Counted from the first letter of the stretch, positions 52,087 through 61,400 are shown. The stretch: 64,000 nucleotides of DNA from Kribbella sp. NBC_00382 (GCF_036067295.1 NZ_CP107954.1:7688001-7752000), one strand, 5' to 3'. Numbers and translations are program-made. Notes: generated by a model from the sequence alone, not told the origin.

Positions 52087-53124
52087 GTGGCAGGTGCGGA
52101 GACGGGGCGCGGAGAGCGCAAGGCGACCATCCGGGACGTTGCAGCGCGGGCCGGGGTGTCTCCGTCCGCAGTGACGATTGCCGTCCATGACCGTCCTGGC
52201 GTGTCGGCGACAACGAAACAGCGCATCCTGAAGGTGGCCGACGAACTCGGCTGGCGGCCGAACCTGACTGCCGCGACGCTGTCCGGACGCGGCATCCATA
52301 CCGTCGGACTCGCGATCGCCCGGCCGGCCAGACTTCTCGGGCTCGAGCCGTTCTACATGGAGTTCCTGTCGGGGATCGAGAGCGTGCTGTCGGCGCGGTC
52401 CTGCTCACTCCTTCTGCGCCTGGTCGAGCCCGACGAGGAGATCGAGGTCCACACCCAGTGGTGGCAGAGCGGCCGCATCAACGGCAGCATCCTCGTGGAT
52501 CTCGGGGTCGATGACGCACGTATCCCGGCCCTGTCGGAGATCGGTCTGCCCGCGGTCGCGGTGGGACATCCCTCACTGGCCGGCCCGTTCACCGCGGTCT
52601 GGACCGACGACGCCCCGGCGATCAAGGAGGCCGTCCGGTACCTCGCCGCTCTGGGCCACCGCACGATCGGCCGGGTCGGCGGCCCACCGAGGCTCGGGCA
52701 CTCGATGATCCGCAAGGCCGCTTTCGTCGAAGCCATCGAGGAGCTAGGCCTGGCGGGCAGCAGCGCGGATGCGGACTTCTCCCCCGATCAGGGCCGGCGC
52801 GCCTGCCGCAGCCTGCTGCTCGCCCCCAACCGCCCGACAGCGATCATGTTCGACAACGACATCATGGCCGTGGCTGCCCTCAATGTCGCCGACGAGTTCG
52901 GCCTGTCCGTCCCCGGCGACCTCTCGATCCTCGCCTGGGACGACTCCCAACTCTGCGAGCTGACCCGTCCCGCCCTGTCCGCGATGAGCCACGACGTCTT
53001 CGCCTTCGGCGCCGACGTCACCCACACCCTCTTCGACGTGATGAACGGCGTCGAGCCGCCATCACACACCTGCCACATCCCCGCCCTGGTCCCCCGGGCC
53101 TCGACGGCGGCTCCGCCCTCCTGA
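52087..53124 (+). CDS. LacI-family transcriptional regulator
   Basis: A 345-residue regulator with GTG start. The helix-turn-helix is TIRDVAARAGVSPSAVTIAV (residues about 14-33), with the LacI hinge and minor-groove segment ELGWRPNLTAATLSGRG, followed by a periplasmic-binding-protein-like sugar sensor (HTVGLAIARP to the end). It follows the mannanase-esterase gene and lies 726 bases before a galactanase gene. It could act on the TAGAACGTTCTA sites at 49.1 kb or the GCACGTGC-core sites at 53.8/63.5 kb. Proximity favours the former; both are inference. Confidence 0.93.
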   Translation: MAGAETGRGERKATIRDVAARAGVSPSAVTIAVHDRPGVSATTKQRILKVADELGWRPNLTAATLSGRGIHTVGLAIARPARLLGLEPFYMEFLSGIESVLSARSCSLLLRLVEPDEEIEVHTQWWQSGRINGSILVDLGVDDARIPALSEIGLPAVAVGHPSLAGPFTAVWTDDAPAIKEAVRYLAALGHRTIGRVGGPPRLGHSMIRKAAFVEAIEELGLAGSSADADFSPDQGRRACRSLLLAPNRPTAIMFDNDIMAVAALNVADEFGLSVPGDLSILAWDDSQLCELTRPALSAMSHDVFAFGADVTHTLFDVMNGVEPPSHTCHIPALVPRASTAAPPS

Positions 53125-53149
53125 CCGCCGTCCTCCACTGGCTCAGCCT

Positions 53150-53745
53150 AGTATTTTGATGGTGAGGCCGAAGTTTCCCTGATTCCTGGCCTTGCCGAGG
53201 ATCAGTCGGGCGTAGTAAGGCGAGTGCTGCCGCCTGATCGCCGGCTTGCTCCGCGACAGCAACCTTCGCGAGCAGGAGCCACAACGACTGCACGCGAACC
53301 ATCCCAGTGATCACAAGACCCTAGCCAGATGCTGATCGGTCTTCGTTGCTCTGGCCCCGGCGGGCTGAGATCAAGGCCACCGCCCGGACCGGTAGTAGTA
53401 GGTAGGCTCGGCACTGGCCACACTGAGGTCCTGAGTTCCGTCGCCCAGCCCGGTGAGCTTCCGCGCACCATGCAGTGCTTTCTCCACCTCATCGACCGTC
53501 GAACTCCAGTTCGCCCGGTTCACCCAGAGCAGCACCCGCAGCCTGACAGCCGAGGGTTCCCCGCCGACCACGTCGAGCGCCTGGTCGATCAGGGCAACTG
53601 CTTGGCTCGCGTCCTTGTCGACCCAGGCCGCAATCGAGAGGACGTGCAGGGCCCGAGCGACCATCACCTGGTCGCGTTCGCTCCGCGTCTCGCCGCGGAC
53701 TGTGCACGCTCCCAGTTCGGGGCACCGAACTCTTGTCAAAGTCAT
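53150..53745 (-). pseudogene. Probable remnant of a TPR protein
   Basis: On the minus strand, 53371-53745 encodes VMVARALHVLSIAAWVDKDA and RVLLWVNRANWSSTVDEVEK, TPR-like helix pairs as in actinobacterial CHAT/TPR proteins. After YYYRSGRW the frame stops; another TPR-like piece (LWLLLAKVAVAEQAGDQAAA) appears in a different frame near 53210-53290. No intact start-to-stop protein of reasonable length can be drawn. It is best read as a decayed gene, though the short first ORF might still be expressed. Confidence 0.4.
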
Positions 53746-53781
53746 ATTTTGTCCTGTTTCATCAGTGTTTCAGCCGATCGA

Positions 53782-53805
53782 AAACCTGAGCACGTGCACA
53801 GGTTT
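53782..53805. promoter_or_regulatory. Operator-like palindrome before galactanase 1
   Basis: A 24-bp inverted repeat with 11 of 12 pairs matching, core GCACGTGC, arms AAACCTG and CAGGTTT. It lies 44 bases before the GH53 start. It shares the stretch ACGTGCACAG with the palindrome at 63532-63549. Confidence 0.65.
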
Positions 53806-53849
53806 ATCCGGCTCGGAAGACCTCACCGCCCGATTCAGAGGAGTACCTC

Positions 53850-54959
53850 ATGTTCTCGAACAGGTATCGAACCGGCGCCGTGGCTGTCATCGGCGCCTTG
53901 CTCACGGCATCGCTCGGCATGCCGAGTGCCAGCGCTCAAACGACCAGCACGCTCACCATGCGCGGCGCTGACATCTCTTCCCTGCAGCGCGGGCTCGAGG
54001 TGGGCGCCACCTACTCCAACGCGGCCGGGACCACCGACCCCGTCGAGATCCTGAAGTCGGCCGGCGTGAACTACGTACGGCTGCGGGTCTGGAACAACCC
54101 GGTCAGCGGCTACAACAACCTCGCCAAGGTGCTGACCTACGCCAAGACCGTCAAGGCCAAGGGCCTGAAACTGCTGGTCGATTTCCACTACTCCGACAGC
54201 TGGGCCGATCCCGGCCAGCAGACCAAGCCCGCGGCCTGGTCAAGCCACGGAATCAGCGCGTTGACCACGGACGTCTACAACTACACCTACAACGTGTGCA
54301 ACAGCCTCAAGGCCCAAGGCACCACCCCGGACAGCGTCCAGATCGGCAACGAGATCAACACCGGCATGCTGTGGAACGACGGCAAGGTCGTGAACAACGA
54401 CTTCACCAACCTCAGCTTGCTGCTCAAGTCCGGCTACAACGCCACCAAGGCCTGCAACAGCGCCACCCAGGTCGTCATCCACACAGCCAACACGGACAGC
54501 GATGCCCACGCCCGCTGGTTCTACGACGGCATCAGCGCCAAGGGCGTCAGCTGGGACATCACGGGGCTTTCGTACTACTGCAACTGGCACGGAACGATGG
54601 CCAACATGACGAGCGTGGTGTCGGACATGGGTACGCGCTACGGCAAGCCCGTCATCCTGGCCGAAACCGCCGCGCCCTTCACGTTGAACAACGCAGACAG
54701 CTCGGAGAACAGCGTCACCACCGCCTGCGCCGGCTATGCCGCAACCTGGAACGGTCAGGGTGCGGCCTTCACCGCGATCCAGAACGCCGCGAAGGCCGGC
54801 GGCGCCATCGGCGTCTTCTACTGGGAACCCACCTGGATCGCCACCCCGGGCAACGGCTGGGACCCGGCCGACATCGCCAACTCCGGCGACGGCTGGGACA
54901 ACATGGCCACCTTCAACTGGACCGGAGTCTTCAACGCCGCCGTCCACTGGATCTCTTGA
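53850..54959 (+). CDS. GH53 arabinogalactan endo-beta-1,4-galactanase
   Basis: A 369-residue secreted GH53 enzyme. Signal peptide (AVAVIGALLTASLGMPSASA), then a single (beta/alpha)8 domain: RGADISSLQRGLE, NYVRLRVWNNP, LLVDFHYSDSWADPGQQ, acid/base Glu in VQIGNEINTGMLWN, and nucleophile Glu in PVILAETAAPF. It also has IGVFYWEPTWIA near the end. It degrades galactan side chains of pectin (type I arabinogalactan). The length is normal for a one-domain GH53 without binding modules. GAGGAG lies upstream and a terminator follows. The second GH53 at 59804 is larger and only distantly similar. Confidence 0.95.
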   Translation: MFSNRYRTGAVAVIGALLTASLGMPSASAQTTSTLTMRGADISSLQRGLEVGATYSNAAGTTDPVEILKSAGVNYVRLRVWNNPVSGYNNLAKVLTYAKTVKAKGLKLLVDFHYSDSWADPGQQTKPAAWSSHGISALTTDVYNYTYNVCNSLKAQGTTPDSVQIGNEINTGMLWNDGKVVNNDFTNLSLLLKSGYNATKACNSATQVVIHTANTDSDAHARWFYDGISAKGVSWDITGLSYYCNWHGTMANMTSVVSDMGTRYGKPVILAETAAPFTLNNADSSENSVTTACAGYAATWNGQGAAFTAIQNAAKAGGAIGVFYWEPTWIATPGNGWDPADIANSGDGWDNMATFNWTGVFNAAVHWIS

Positions 54960-54974
54960 CCCCTCGCTCAGCCC

Positions 54975-55000
54975 GCGTCACCGGCCACCGCCGGTGACGC
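54975..55000 (+). terminator. Intrinsic terminator after galactanase 1
   Basis: An 11-bp perfect stem (54975-54985 with 54990-55000) and 4-base loop, 15 bases after the stop codon. Confidence 0.85.
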
Positions 55001-55414
55001 GGAACCACTGTCCCCTTGTCGTGAGCTACTCGTCCCTGATGTTTCCACATGGATGGTGCCGGTGGTCGGGGCGCCGGTTCCGTGGCCGAGGTAGAGGCAG
55101 AGGTTGAACGCTGTCACCTTGCTGAGGTGGCGGCGTCCAGCACGGCGCCTGCGTGGCCGATGTCCCAGGGTGCAGGCTTGAGCTGGTCGAAGGGGACGGC
55201 GATCTCCTGGCCGATGCTGTCGGCCAAGGCACGCCGTACTCGAACTAGAGGCCGTCGGCAACGATCTGGAGTGTTGCGCACTGTCCTACGACAAGTAGCC
55301 TCCACCTGGAAGACCACCAGGGCGTTGCCGCAGACGCCTATCAATCCCTCGACAGAGCGGGCCAGCTCCCCTGGTGAAACCGGCCCTCTTCATCCCTCGC
55401 TCGATAGGCGCGGC
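55001..55414. other. Gene-poor interval with one unrecognised ORF piece
   Basis: No intact gene is seen. On the minus strand, 55114-55260 encodes a plausible-looking stretch (LADSIGQEIAVPFDQLKPAP, then WDIGHAGAVLDAA) that lacks a convincing start and ends early; it may be a scrap of a larger gene of unknown family. Confidence 0.4.
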
Positions 55415-56176
55415 TCATTGCCAGGGCTTGACCAGCTTGGTGAGCTTCTTCGTCAGCGCAAGCTGCAGCAGCGGACCAAAAGTGATCCGTTGGACACCCG
55501 CTTCCTTCAGATCCTCGAACGAGCCCGACGGTGCTCCGTCGACCGGGTGAGCGGTCACGTTGAGCGGGCCGGACAGCGCCGCCAAGAGCACGTCGAGGCT
55601 CTTGGCATTCGGGATCTTCACCGGGTAGACGCAGCGGGCGCCTGCAACCTCGCACGCCTGTGACCGGCGTACCGCTTCAGCCAAGGGATCATCGAACTTC
55701 TCTACCTTGCCCAGGAACGCGTCCGTGCGGGCGTTGATGACCAACTCGACGGCGGCCTCATCGGCCGCCGCGCGCAGGGCGCCGATGTAGTCGGCGTGCT
55801 CCTGTACGTCCCGCAACCGGCCCTCACTGTGCACGGTGTCCTCGACATTGATGCCGACGGCACCGGCCTCCAGCACCCGCTCGACCAGCTCGGCCGCCGG
55901 GGTGTCGTACCCCGACTCCACATCAGCGGTCACCGGTACGTCGACCGCGGCAGTGATCCGGCGGATCCCGTCGAGCGCGTCCGCCAGCGTCATACCCTCG
56001 TTGTCCTCCTGGCCGCGGGAGTTGGCGAGTGGGTGACTGCCGATGCTCAGCGCCGGGAAACCGGCCTCGACGACTGCACGAGCCGACCAGGCATCCCAGA
56101 CGGTCGGCAGTACCAGCGTGTCGCCGGTGTGATGAAGCCGGAGTAGCTCGCTGGCCTTTGCGGCGAGGTCACTCAT
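55415..56176 (-). CDS. Isocitrate lyase/PEP mutase family protein (copy 2)
   Basis: A 253-residue near-duplicate of the protein at 7101-7862. The stretches LVLPTVWDAWSARAVVEAGF, PVTADVESGYD and GINVEDTVHS are identical, and long runs are the same at DNA level (for example 55796-55950 against 7482-7636). Differences cluster in the C-terminal third. It starts at ATG 56176 with AAGGGCAGG upstream. Both copies appear intact, so the duplication is either recent or both are selected. Part of the upstream region is duplicated too (see 56340-56450). Confidence 0.87.
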   Translation of the reverse strand: MSDLAAKASELLRLHHTGDTLVLPTVWDAWSARAVVEAGFPALSIGSHPLANSRGQEDNEGMTLADALDGIRRITAAVDVPVTADVESGYDTPAAELVERVLEAGAVGINVEDTVHSEGRLRDVQEHADYIGALRAAADEAAVELVINARTDAFLGKVEKFDDPLAEAVRRSQACEVAGARCVYPVKIPNAKSLDVLLAALSGPLNVTAHPVDGAPSGSFEDLKEAGVQRITFGPLLQLALTKKLTKLVKPWQ

Positions 56177-56339
56177 GACGCCTGCCCTTGAACTCGTCGG
56201 CATTGACCATGTTGATGTCGGACATTTCTCTCCCGAAGATGTCGAATTCGATGCTTCTGCACCTCCCGGTACCCCGCTGTCCTCGCGAAGCACTCCCAAA
56301 GGGCGTGGCCTCGAGTCGGACTGGCGCAGCGTTAGGCTT

Positions 56340-56450
56340 TGGCTGGTGGTTGGCCCATCCACCCAGCGGTTGGCTTCGAATGACGAATTGTGGTGTTGCA
56401 GGGCGGCTGACGTACCCGCCGGCGGCACCGGGCGCGGATCGAGGTGATCG
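56340..56450 (-). pseudogene. Relic of the Nramp gene 5' region (copy 2)
   Basis: On the minus strand this reads VRQPPCNTTIRHSKPTAG, aligning with LRQPPCDTTVVPSEPTAP at the start of the broken Nramp gene (about 8960-9030). At DNA level GTGGTGTTGCAGGGCGGCTG (56391-56410) matches 19 of 20 bases near 9002. The transporter body is absent. The remaining bases between 56177 and 56642 show only short similarity (CTCCCGAAGATGTCGA-type) to the region beside copy 1. Confidence 0.5.
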
Positions 56451-56642
56451 GGCGGGGAGCAGGACGAGTCTCGATTACCCGGTCCGCGGCGATGGCTGCG
56501 CCAGGACTAAGAGGCGCAGCCATCGCGCTTTACTCCCGGGCGACCTTGACGTCAGGTCGGTCGAAGCGTTCAGGAGCTCGAATCAGGCGCCGAAGTCTGA
56601 CACCGCAACCTCACGGAAACATCTGCGGATTATCGTGCGGGG

Positions 56643-57347
56643 ATGCGTCGTCGGTCAGCGTTCGCCTCGCGGTTGGTGCGGACCGGCGGTGTGGGTGAAA
56701 CGCCATCCCTGGAAGGCGACCTGAGGCGTTCCGTCCTGACCGGCGACCAGCAACCCGGGACGCCGATCGCCATCGACGAGGTTGCGGCCTTCTTCGGGGT
56801 CAGCCCGATCCCGGTCCGGGAGGCGCTCAAGACCCTACTCGCCGAAGGGCTTGTCGAGCATCGACCACATATCGGGTACAGCGTTGCCAAGTTGACGTTC
56901 AGCGAGTTCAAGGAGCTGTACGACGTTCGCCAGGCGCTCGAGTCGGCCGCCCTCCGTGCGGCGGTCAGCCCTGCCGGGGCGGGTCACGAGGAGCGGGTGC
57001 GTACGGCGCACGAGCAACTCGGTGCGGCCGTCGAGAGTGGCGACAGCCGTTCGTACGACGCTGCCGCACGCCGGTTTCACCTGGCGCTGATATCGGCGTC
57101 GGGCATGCGGCGGTTGGTCACGATGTACGAATCCGCCTGGAACATCACCGAACCCGCCAGGCCTATGTCCCGGGTGGCCGAGCACGACCGTGCGGAACTG
57201 CATGCCGATCACGAGCGGATGGTGGAAGCGTTCGTGGCCGGCGACGCGGATGCGCTGATCGCCGAGTCGAACGCCCACTACGACCGTCTCCGGATCGCCA
57301 TCAGCCGGTTCGCCGACGACCCTGACTGCTTCGTCGACCCCGAGTAG
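56643..57347 (+). CDS. GntR/FadR-family transcriptional regulator
   Basis: A 234-residue regulator with an N-terminal winged helix (IDEVAAFFGVSPIPVREALK, then GLVEHRPHIGYSV). An FCD-type effector domain follows (ELYDVRQALESAALRAAV, RRFHLALISASGMRRL), whose His/Asp residues usually bind a metal and a carboxylate ligand. Divergent from nothing; it precedes a permease and racemase by 128 bases and probably controls them. The likely effector is a hydantoin- or allantoin-type compound, by context only. Confidence 0.9.
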   Translation: MRRRSAFASRLVRTGGVGETPSLEGDLRRSVLTGDQQPGTPIAIDEVAAFFGVSPIPVREALKTLLAEGLVEHRPHIGYSVAKLTFSEFKELYDVRQALESAALRAAVSPAGAGHEERVRTAHEQLGAAVESGDSRSYDAAARRFHLALISASGMRRLVTMYESAWNITEPARPMSRVAEHDRAELHADHERMVEAFVAGDADALIAESNAHYDRLRIAISRFADDPDCFVDPE

Positions 57348-57475
57348 TCGTCGACACATATATTCGACCCGAAATCCTGGGTTTACCGGCGGCGTCCACC
57401 GGCGAAACGACTTCTCCTTAGCGTCACTGCATCGGCCGCGTGACCCCTAGCGCGGCCCGGCCCGAGGAGCTCATC

Positions 57476-58954
57476 ATGACTGACCTGGCCCAGCACATTG
57501 TTTACGACCCTCGACTCACGAACGAGGATCTGGCGCCGCTGAAGGAGCAGTCCTGGAGTGCGTACAACATCTTCGCCTTCTGGATGTCCGACGTTCACAG
57601 TGTCGGCGGCTATCTGACCGCGGGCAGTCTGTTCGCGCTCGGCCTGACCAGCTGGCAGGTGTTCATCTGCCTGATCGCCGGTATCTGTATCGTGCAGTTC
57701 TTCTGCAACCTCGTGGCCAAGCCGAGCCAGCTCGCGGGCGTCCCGTACCCCGTGATCAGCCGAGTCTCCTTCGGTGTCCGAGGTGCCAACATCGCGGCCA
57801 TCATCCGCGGCCTGATCGCGGTCGCCTGGTACGGCGTACAGACGTTTCTGGCCGCCGCGGCGCTCAACATCGTGTTCCTCAAGCTCTGGCCGGGCCTGGC
57901 GCCCTGGGCCGACGTCACGCAACACGGCTTCCTCGGCCTGTCCGCCCTCGGGTACGTCGGTTTCGCCATCCTCTGGGTAGCCCAGGCGGCCCTGTTCTGG
58001 CGAGGCATGGAGACCATCCGCAAGTTCATCGACATGGCCGGCCCCGCGGTCTACGTCACCATGCTGCTGCTCTGCGCCTACCTGCTCGTCAAGGCCGACT
58101 TCACCATCGACCTGAACCTGTCGGACCACCGGCTCTCAGGCTGGACCACGGTCGGCACGATGCTCGGCGCGATCGCGCTCGTGGTGTCCTACTTCTCCGG
58201 GCCGATGCTGAACTTCGGTGACTTCTCCCGCTACGGCAAGAGCTTCACGGCAGTGAAGAAGGGCAATCTGTGGGGCTTGCCGCTCAACTTCATCTTCTTC
58301 TCCCTGCTGACGGTCATCACCGCTGCCGCCACCGTCCCGGTCTACGGCGAACTGATCACCGATCCGATCGAGACCGTGCAGCGGATCGACAGCACCTTCG
58401 CGATCCTGCTCGGCGCCGCCACCTTCGTCACGGCCACCGTCGGTATCAACATCGTGGCGAACTTCATCTCGCCGGCCTTCGACTTCTCCAACGTCAGTCC
58501 GCAACGCATCAGCTGGCGGATGGGCGGCATGATTGCGGCGGTGGGCTCGGTCATCCTGACACCGTGGAACTGGTACAACAACGACACCGCCATCCACTAC
58601 ACACTGGGCATTCTCGGCGCGCTGATCGGTCCGCTGTTCGGCATCCTGATCGCCGACTTCTACCTGATCCGAAAGCAGAAACTGGTCGTGGACGACATGT
58701 TCACGATGGACGAAGGCGGCGAGTACTACTACGCCAAGGGCTACAACCCGTGCGCAGTGAAGTCGGTCATCGCCGCCGGTCTCGTAGCAGTCGCTTCGGT
58801 CCTTGTCCCCCGCTGGCTCGATACGGCGTTGTGGATCAGTGACTACAGCTGGTTCATCGGTTGTGGTGTCGGCTTCGCGACCTACTCGGTCCTCGCGAAA
58901 CGTGCCCACGTGGCTGGCTCGGGTCTGACCGCCGTACCGGAAGAAGTGGCCTGA
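57476..58954 (+). CDS. NCS1-family permease (hydantoin/allantoin/purine type)
   Basis: A 492-residue transporter with 12 helices of the nucleobase:cation symporter-1 family. Helix 1 motif SWSAYNIFAFWMSDVHSVGG, PYPVISRVSFGVRGANI, AWYGVQTFLAAAALN and YFSGPMLNFGDFSRYGK are typical of the Mhp1/allantoin branch. GAGGAG before ATG 57476 sets the start. The racemase gene follows after 5 bases. It presumably brings in the substrate for a downstream hydantoin or allantoin route; hydrolases for that route are not in the window. Confidence 0.92.
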   Translation: MTDLAQHIVYDPRLTNEDLAPLKEQSWSAYNIFAFWMSDVHSVGGYLTAGSLFALGLTSWQVFICLIAGICIVQFFCNLVAKPSQLAGVPYPVISRVSFGVRGANIAAIIRGLIAVAWYGVQTFLAAAALNIVFLKLWPGLAPWADVTQHGFLGLSALGYVGFAILWVAQAALFWRGMETIRKFIDMAGPAVYVTMLLLCAYLLVKADFTIDLNLSDHRLSGWTTVGTMLGAIALVVSYFSGPMLNFGDFSRYGKSFTAVKKGNLWGLPLNFIFFSLLTVITAAATVPVYGELITDPIETVQRIDSTFAILLGAATFVTATVGINIVANFISPAFDFSNVSPQRISWRMGGMIAAVGSVILTPWNWYNNDTAIHYTLGILGALIGPLFGILIADFYLIRKQKLVVDDMFTMDEGGEYYYAKGYNPCAVKSVIAAGLVAVASVLVPRWLDTALWISDYSWFIGCGVGFATYSVLAKRAHVAGSGLTAVPEEVA

Positions 58955-58959
58955 TCGGC

Positions 58960-59670
58960 GTGCTGATCAAGGTCATCAACCCCAACATCACCGCGTCGAT
59001 GACCGTCAAGATCGGCGAGTGCGCCCGGGCCGCAGCCGGCCCGGGGGTCACCGTCGAAGCGACGAATCCCCGGCACGGACCTGCTGCCATCGAGAGTCAC
59101 GCCGACGCTGCCCTCGCCGTACCGGGTGTGCTCGAGGAGATCTCCAGCGGCGAGGCCGCAGGGTACGGCGGCTACGTCATCGCCTGCTTCGGCGATCCCG
59201 GCCTGAAGGCCGCGCGGGAACTGGCGCGCGGCCCGGTGGTCGGCATCGCGGAGGCAGCCATGCGAACGGCGGCGTATCTCGGCAGGGGTTTCAGCGTCGT
59301 CACCACCCTGTCGCGAACCGTCCCGCAGGCTCGCGATCTGGCTCACGAATACGGCGTCGCCAGGAATTGCCTCGGCATCCACGCCTGCGAGATTCCAGTC
59401 CTCGCTCTCGAGACCGACCCGCACGCCAGAGCAATCGTCCTGCAGGCTTGCAAGGAAGCAATCGCCAAGGACAGCTCCGACGCGATCGTGCTGGGCTGCG
59501 CGGGCATGGCCGACCTGTGCCACGACCTGTCGGTCGAGCTGGGTGTGAGCGTCATCGACGGTGTCGCGGCGGCGACCGTTGCGGTAGAAGGGCTGGTCCG
59601 ATTGCGGCTCATGACCGGCAAGCTCGGCGAGTTCGCCCCACCGCCGACCAGAGCGATCGTCGGCGTATGA
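58960..59670 (+). CDS. Hydantoin/Asp-Glu racemase family protein
   Basis: A 236-residue protein of the Asp/Glu/hydantoin racemase family. It starts VIKVINPN-like (GTG 58960, LIKVINPNITASM), and has VIACFGDPGLKAARELARG with the first catalytic Cys and DAIVLGCAGMADL with the second. Two-Cys catalysis inverts chiral C-alpha centres, in hydantoin racemases of 5-substituted hydantoins and in relatives allantoin. It is 5 bases after the permease, so one operon. A longer in-frame reading from 58861 is rejected since it lies within the permease gene. Confidence 0.9.
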   Translation: MLIKVINPNITASMTVKIGECARAAAGPGVTVEATNPRHGPAAIESHADAALAVPGVLEEISSGEAAGYGGYVIACFGDPGLKAARELARGPVVGIAEAAMRTAAYLGRGFSVVTTLSRTVPQARDLAHEYGVARNCLGIHACEIPVLALETDPHARAIVLQACKEAIAKDSSDAIVLGCAGMADLCHDLSVELGVSVIDGVAAATVAVEGLVRLRLMTGKLGEFAPPPTRAIVGV

Positions 59671-59701
59671 CTAAGCCGCCGACCCGGGTCTGAAAAGAGA
59701 A

Positions 59702-59740
59702 AGACCCACCAGCGCTCCGGGGAAAGGCTGGTGGGTCTTG
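59702..59740. terminator. Bidirectional terminator
   Basis: A perfect 13-bp stem (59702-59714 with 59728-59740) flanked by A-rich and T-ending sides. It lies between the racemase (+) and galactanase 2 (-). A second hairpin (59744-59750 with 59757-59763) follows directly. Confidence 0.88.
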
Positions 59741-59803
59741 AAGCCGGGGACTGGGCCCCGGCCTCCCGCTTTATCGGGCAGTGGTTGTTGTCTGTTACAT
59801 CCT

Positions 59804-61390
59804 TCAGCTCAGGATTCCTGGGTCAGGTGCGAAGTTGCGGGCGGCGGGGAGCAGACGGCCGTTGAACCCGAACAGGGCCTGGTTCTCCCATGCGTTGCCG
59901 GACGTCGGGTCTGCGGGATCCCAGCCGGCGCCGGCGACCGAGGTCCAGGCCGGCTCCCAGTAGACGGTGCCGATCCCCCGGCCACCTTCGGCGGCTGCGA
60001 CCGCGTCTTGTACAGCGCGGAACTCTGCGCTCTGTCCGGCTGGTGTAGCCGGATATCCCGGGACAAGCTGGTCAGAGCTCTTGATCACGTTCTCGTAGGC
60101 AGGCGTATCGTCCGCGAGAGTGAAGGGATAGGCGGTCTCGACCACCATGACGTCACGGTCGTACCGGGCGGACAGGGTCGTGACGGCCTGCTGAAGATCA
60201 GCCAGGCTGCCGTGCCAGTAGCCGTAGTACGACAACCCGATCAGATCGAAGCGCACCCCACGCGCCACGACGTTGTCGAACCACCAGGTGAGTCCGTCGA
60301 TACCGTTGTTGATGTTGGTCAGGTGCAACAGCACCTTGGTTTGCGAATGAACGTCCTTCACCGCCCGGGCGCCGGCCGCGAGAAAGGCCGCTAGGTTGTC
60401 CCACTGCGCGCCATCGACGCCGTCTGCCGGATCCACATCCCAGGTCTGTCCCCACGGCCAGAGCATGCCCGGGTTGATCTCGTTGCCGACCTGTACGTAG
60501 TCCGCGGTGATCCCTGCTGCTTTCAGCGCACCGAGGACTTCGTGCGTATGCCGGTAGACCGCATCAGCGAGCTGAGCAGATGTCATGCCGCGCCAGGCTG
60601 CGGGAATGCCTTGAGCACCAGGGTCTGTCCAGCGATCTGAGTAGTGGAAGTCGATCAGCAACTGCATCCCTGCAGCCTTGATCCGTTTCGCGCTGGCGAC
60701 CACGTGTGCCTTGTCGTTGTAGCCGTCGACGGGGTCGACCCATACCTTGAGCCGCCCCAGGTTCATCCCGGCCCGTGCGAGGAGCTTGACCGCATCTCCT
60801 TCGCGCCCGCCAGCTGAGGAGTACTTGGCGCCGAAAGCCTCGTTCTTGGCCAGCCCCGACAGATCGCCACCGCGGATCGTGCGGACCACCCGCCCCCGGG
60901 TCAGGGCCAAGTCGTCGAAGCTGGCCCACGCGCCGGCGGGGCCGGCTGTCGTGACACCAACCGTGCACCGGCGCCGGCCCTCGGAGTACAACGAAACAGC
61001 AGAGCGCACCCAGGAGTCGTCCTGTTCGGTCAGCGGAGCAGCGACCGATGCGGTCCTACCGCAGCCGGTTAGGGTCAGACTGGTCGCGTTCAGCGCCCCG
61101 CCGGACTTCAGCCAGATGCTGGCGGTCCACCAGCCAGCGGTCGGCACCACGATCGTCTGCCGGGTCGTGACTCTGTACGGGGTCGCCGACCAGTGTGTGA
61201 GTCGCTCGCCTGTTCTGCCACCGCTTTCGATCTTGGCTGCTGCAGATGTGCCTGACACGGTCCAGCCACTCAGTCCGTGCTCGAATCCTGCGTTGGTGAT
61301 GTCTGGGTGGGAGCTGGGCTGACCTGTCGCGGGGAGGGCGGTCGCGATGAGAGCGAGAGCAACCGCCGCAGCCGTGAGAACTACACGCAT
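59804..61390 (-). CDS. GH53 galactanase with N-terminal binding domain
   Basis: A 528-residue secreted enzyme. After the signal peptide (LTAAAVALALIATALPATGQ), residues about 30-165 form a jelly-roll carbohydrate-binding-type domain (ITNAGFEHGLSGWTVSG, ASFDDLALTRG). The GH53 domain follows, with RGGDLSGLAKNEAFGAKY, LLIDFHYSDRWTDPGAQ, acid/base Glu in VQVGNEINPGMLWPWG and nucleophile Glu in VMVVETAYPF. It differs clearly from galactanase 1, so this is not a recent copy. The beta-galactosidase gene ends 10 bases upstream of its start, so the two are in one operon. Confidence 0.95.
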   Translation of the reverse strand: MRVVLTAAAVALALIATALPATGQPSSHPDITNAGFEHGLSGWTVSGTSAAAKIESGGRTGERLTHWSATPYRVTTRQTIVVPTAGWWTASIWLKSGGALNATSLTLTGCGRTASVAAPLTEQDDSWVRSAVSLYSEGRRRCTVGVTTAGPAGAWASFDDLALTRGRVVRTIRGGDLSGLAKNEAFGAKYSSAGGREGDAVKLLARAGMNLGRLKVWVDPVDGYNDKAHVVASAKRIKAAGMQLLIDFHYSDRWTDPGAQGIPAAWRGMTSAQLADAVYRHTHEVLGALKAAGITADYVQVGNEINPGMLWPWGQTWDVDPADGVDGAQWDNLAAFLAAGARAVKDVHSQTKVLLHLTNINNGIDGLTWWFDNVVARGVRFDLIGLSYYGYWHGSLADLQQAVTTLSARYDRDVMVVETAYPFTLADDTPAYENVIKSSDQLVPGYPATPAGQSAEFRAVQDAVAAAEGGRGIGTVYWEPAWTSVAGAGWDPADPTSGNAWENQALFGFNGRLLPAARNFAPDPGILS

Positions 61391-61400
61391 GATCGGACTC

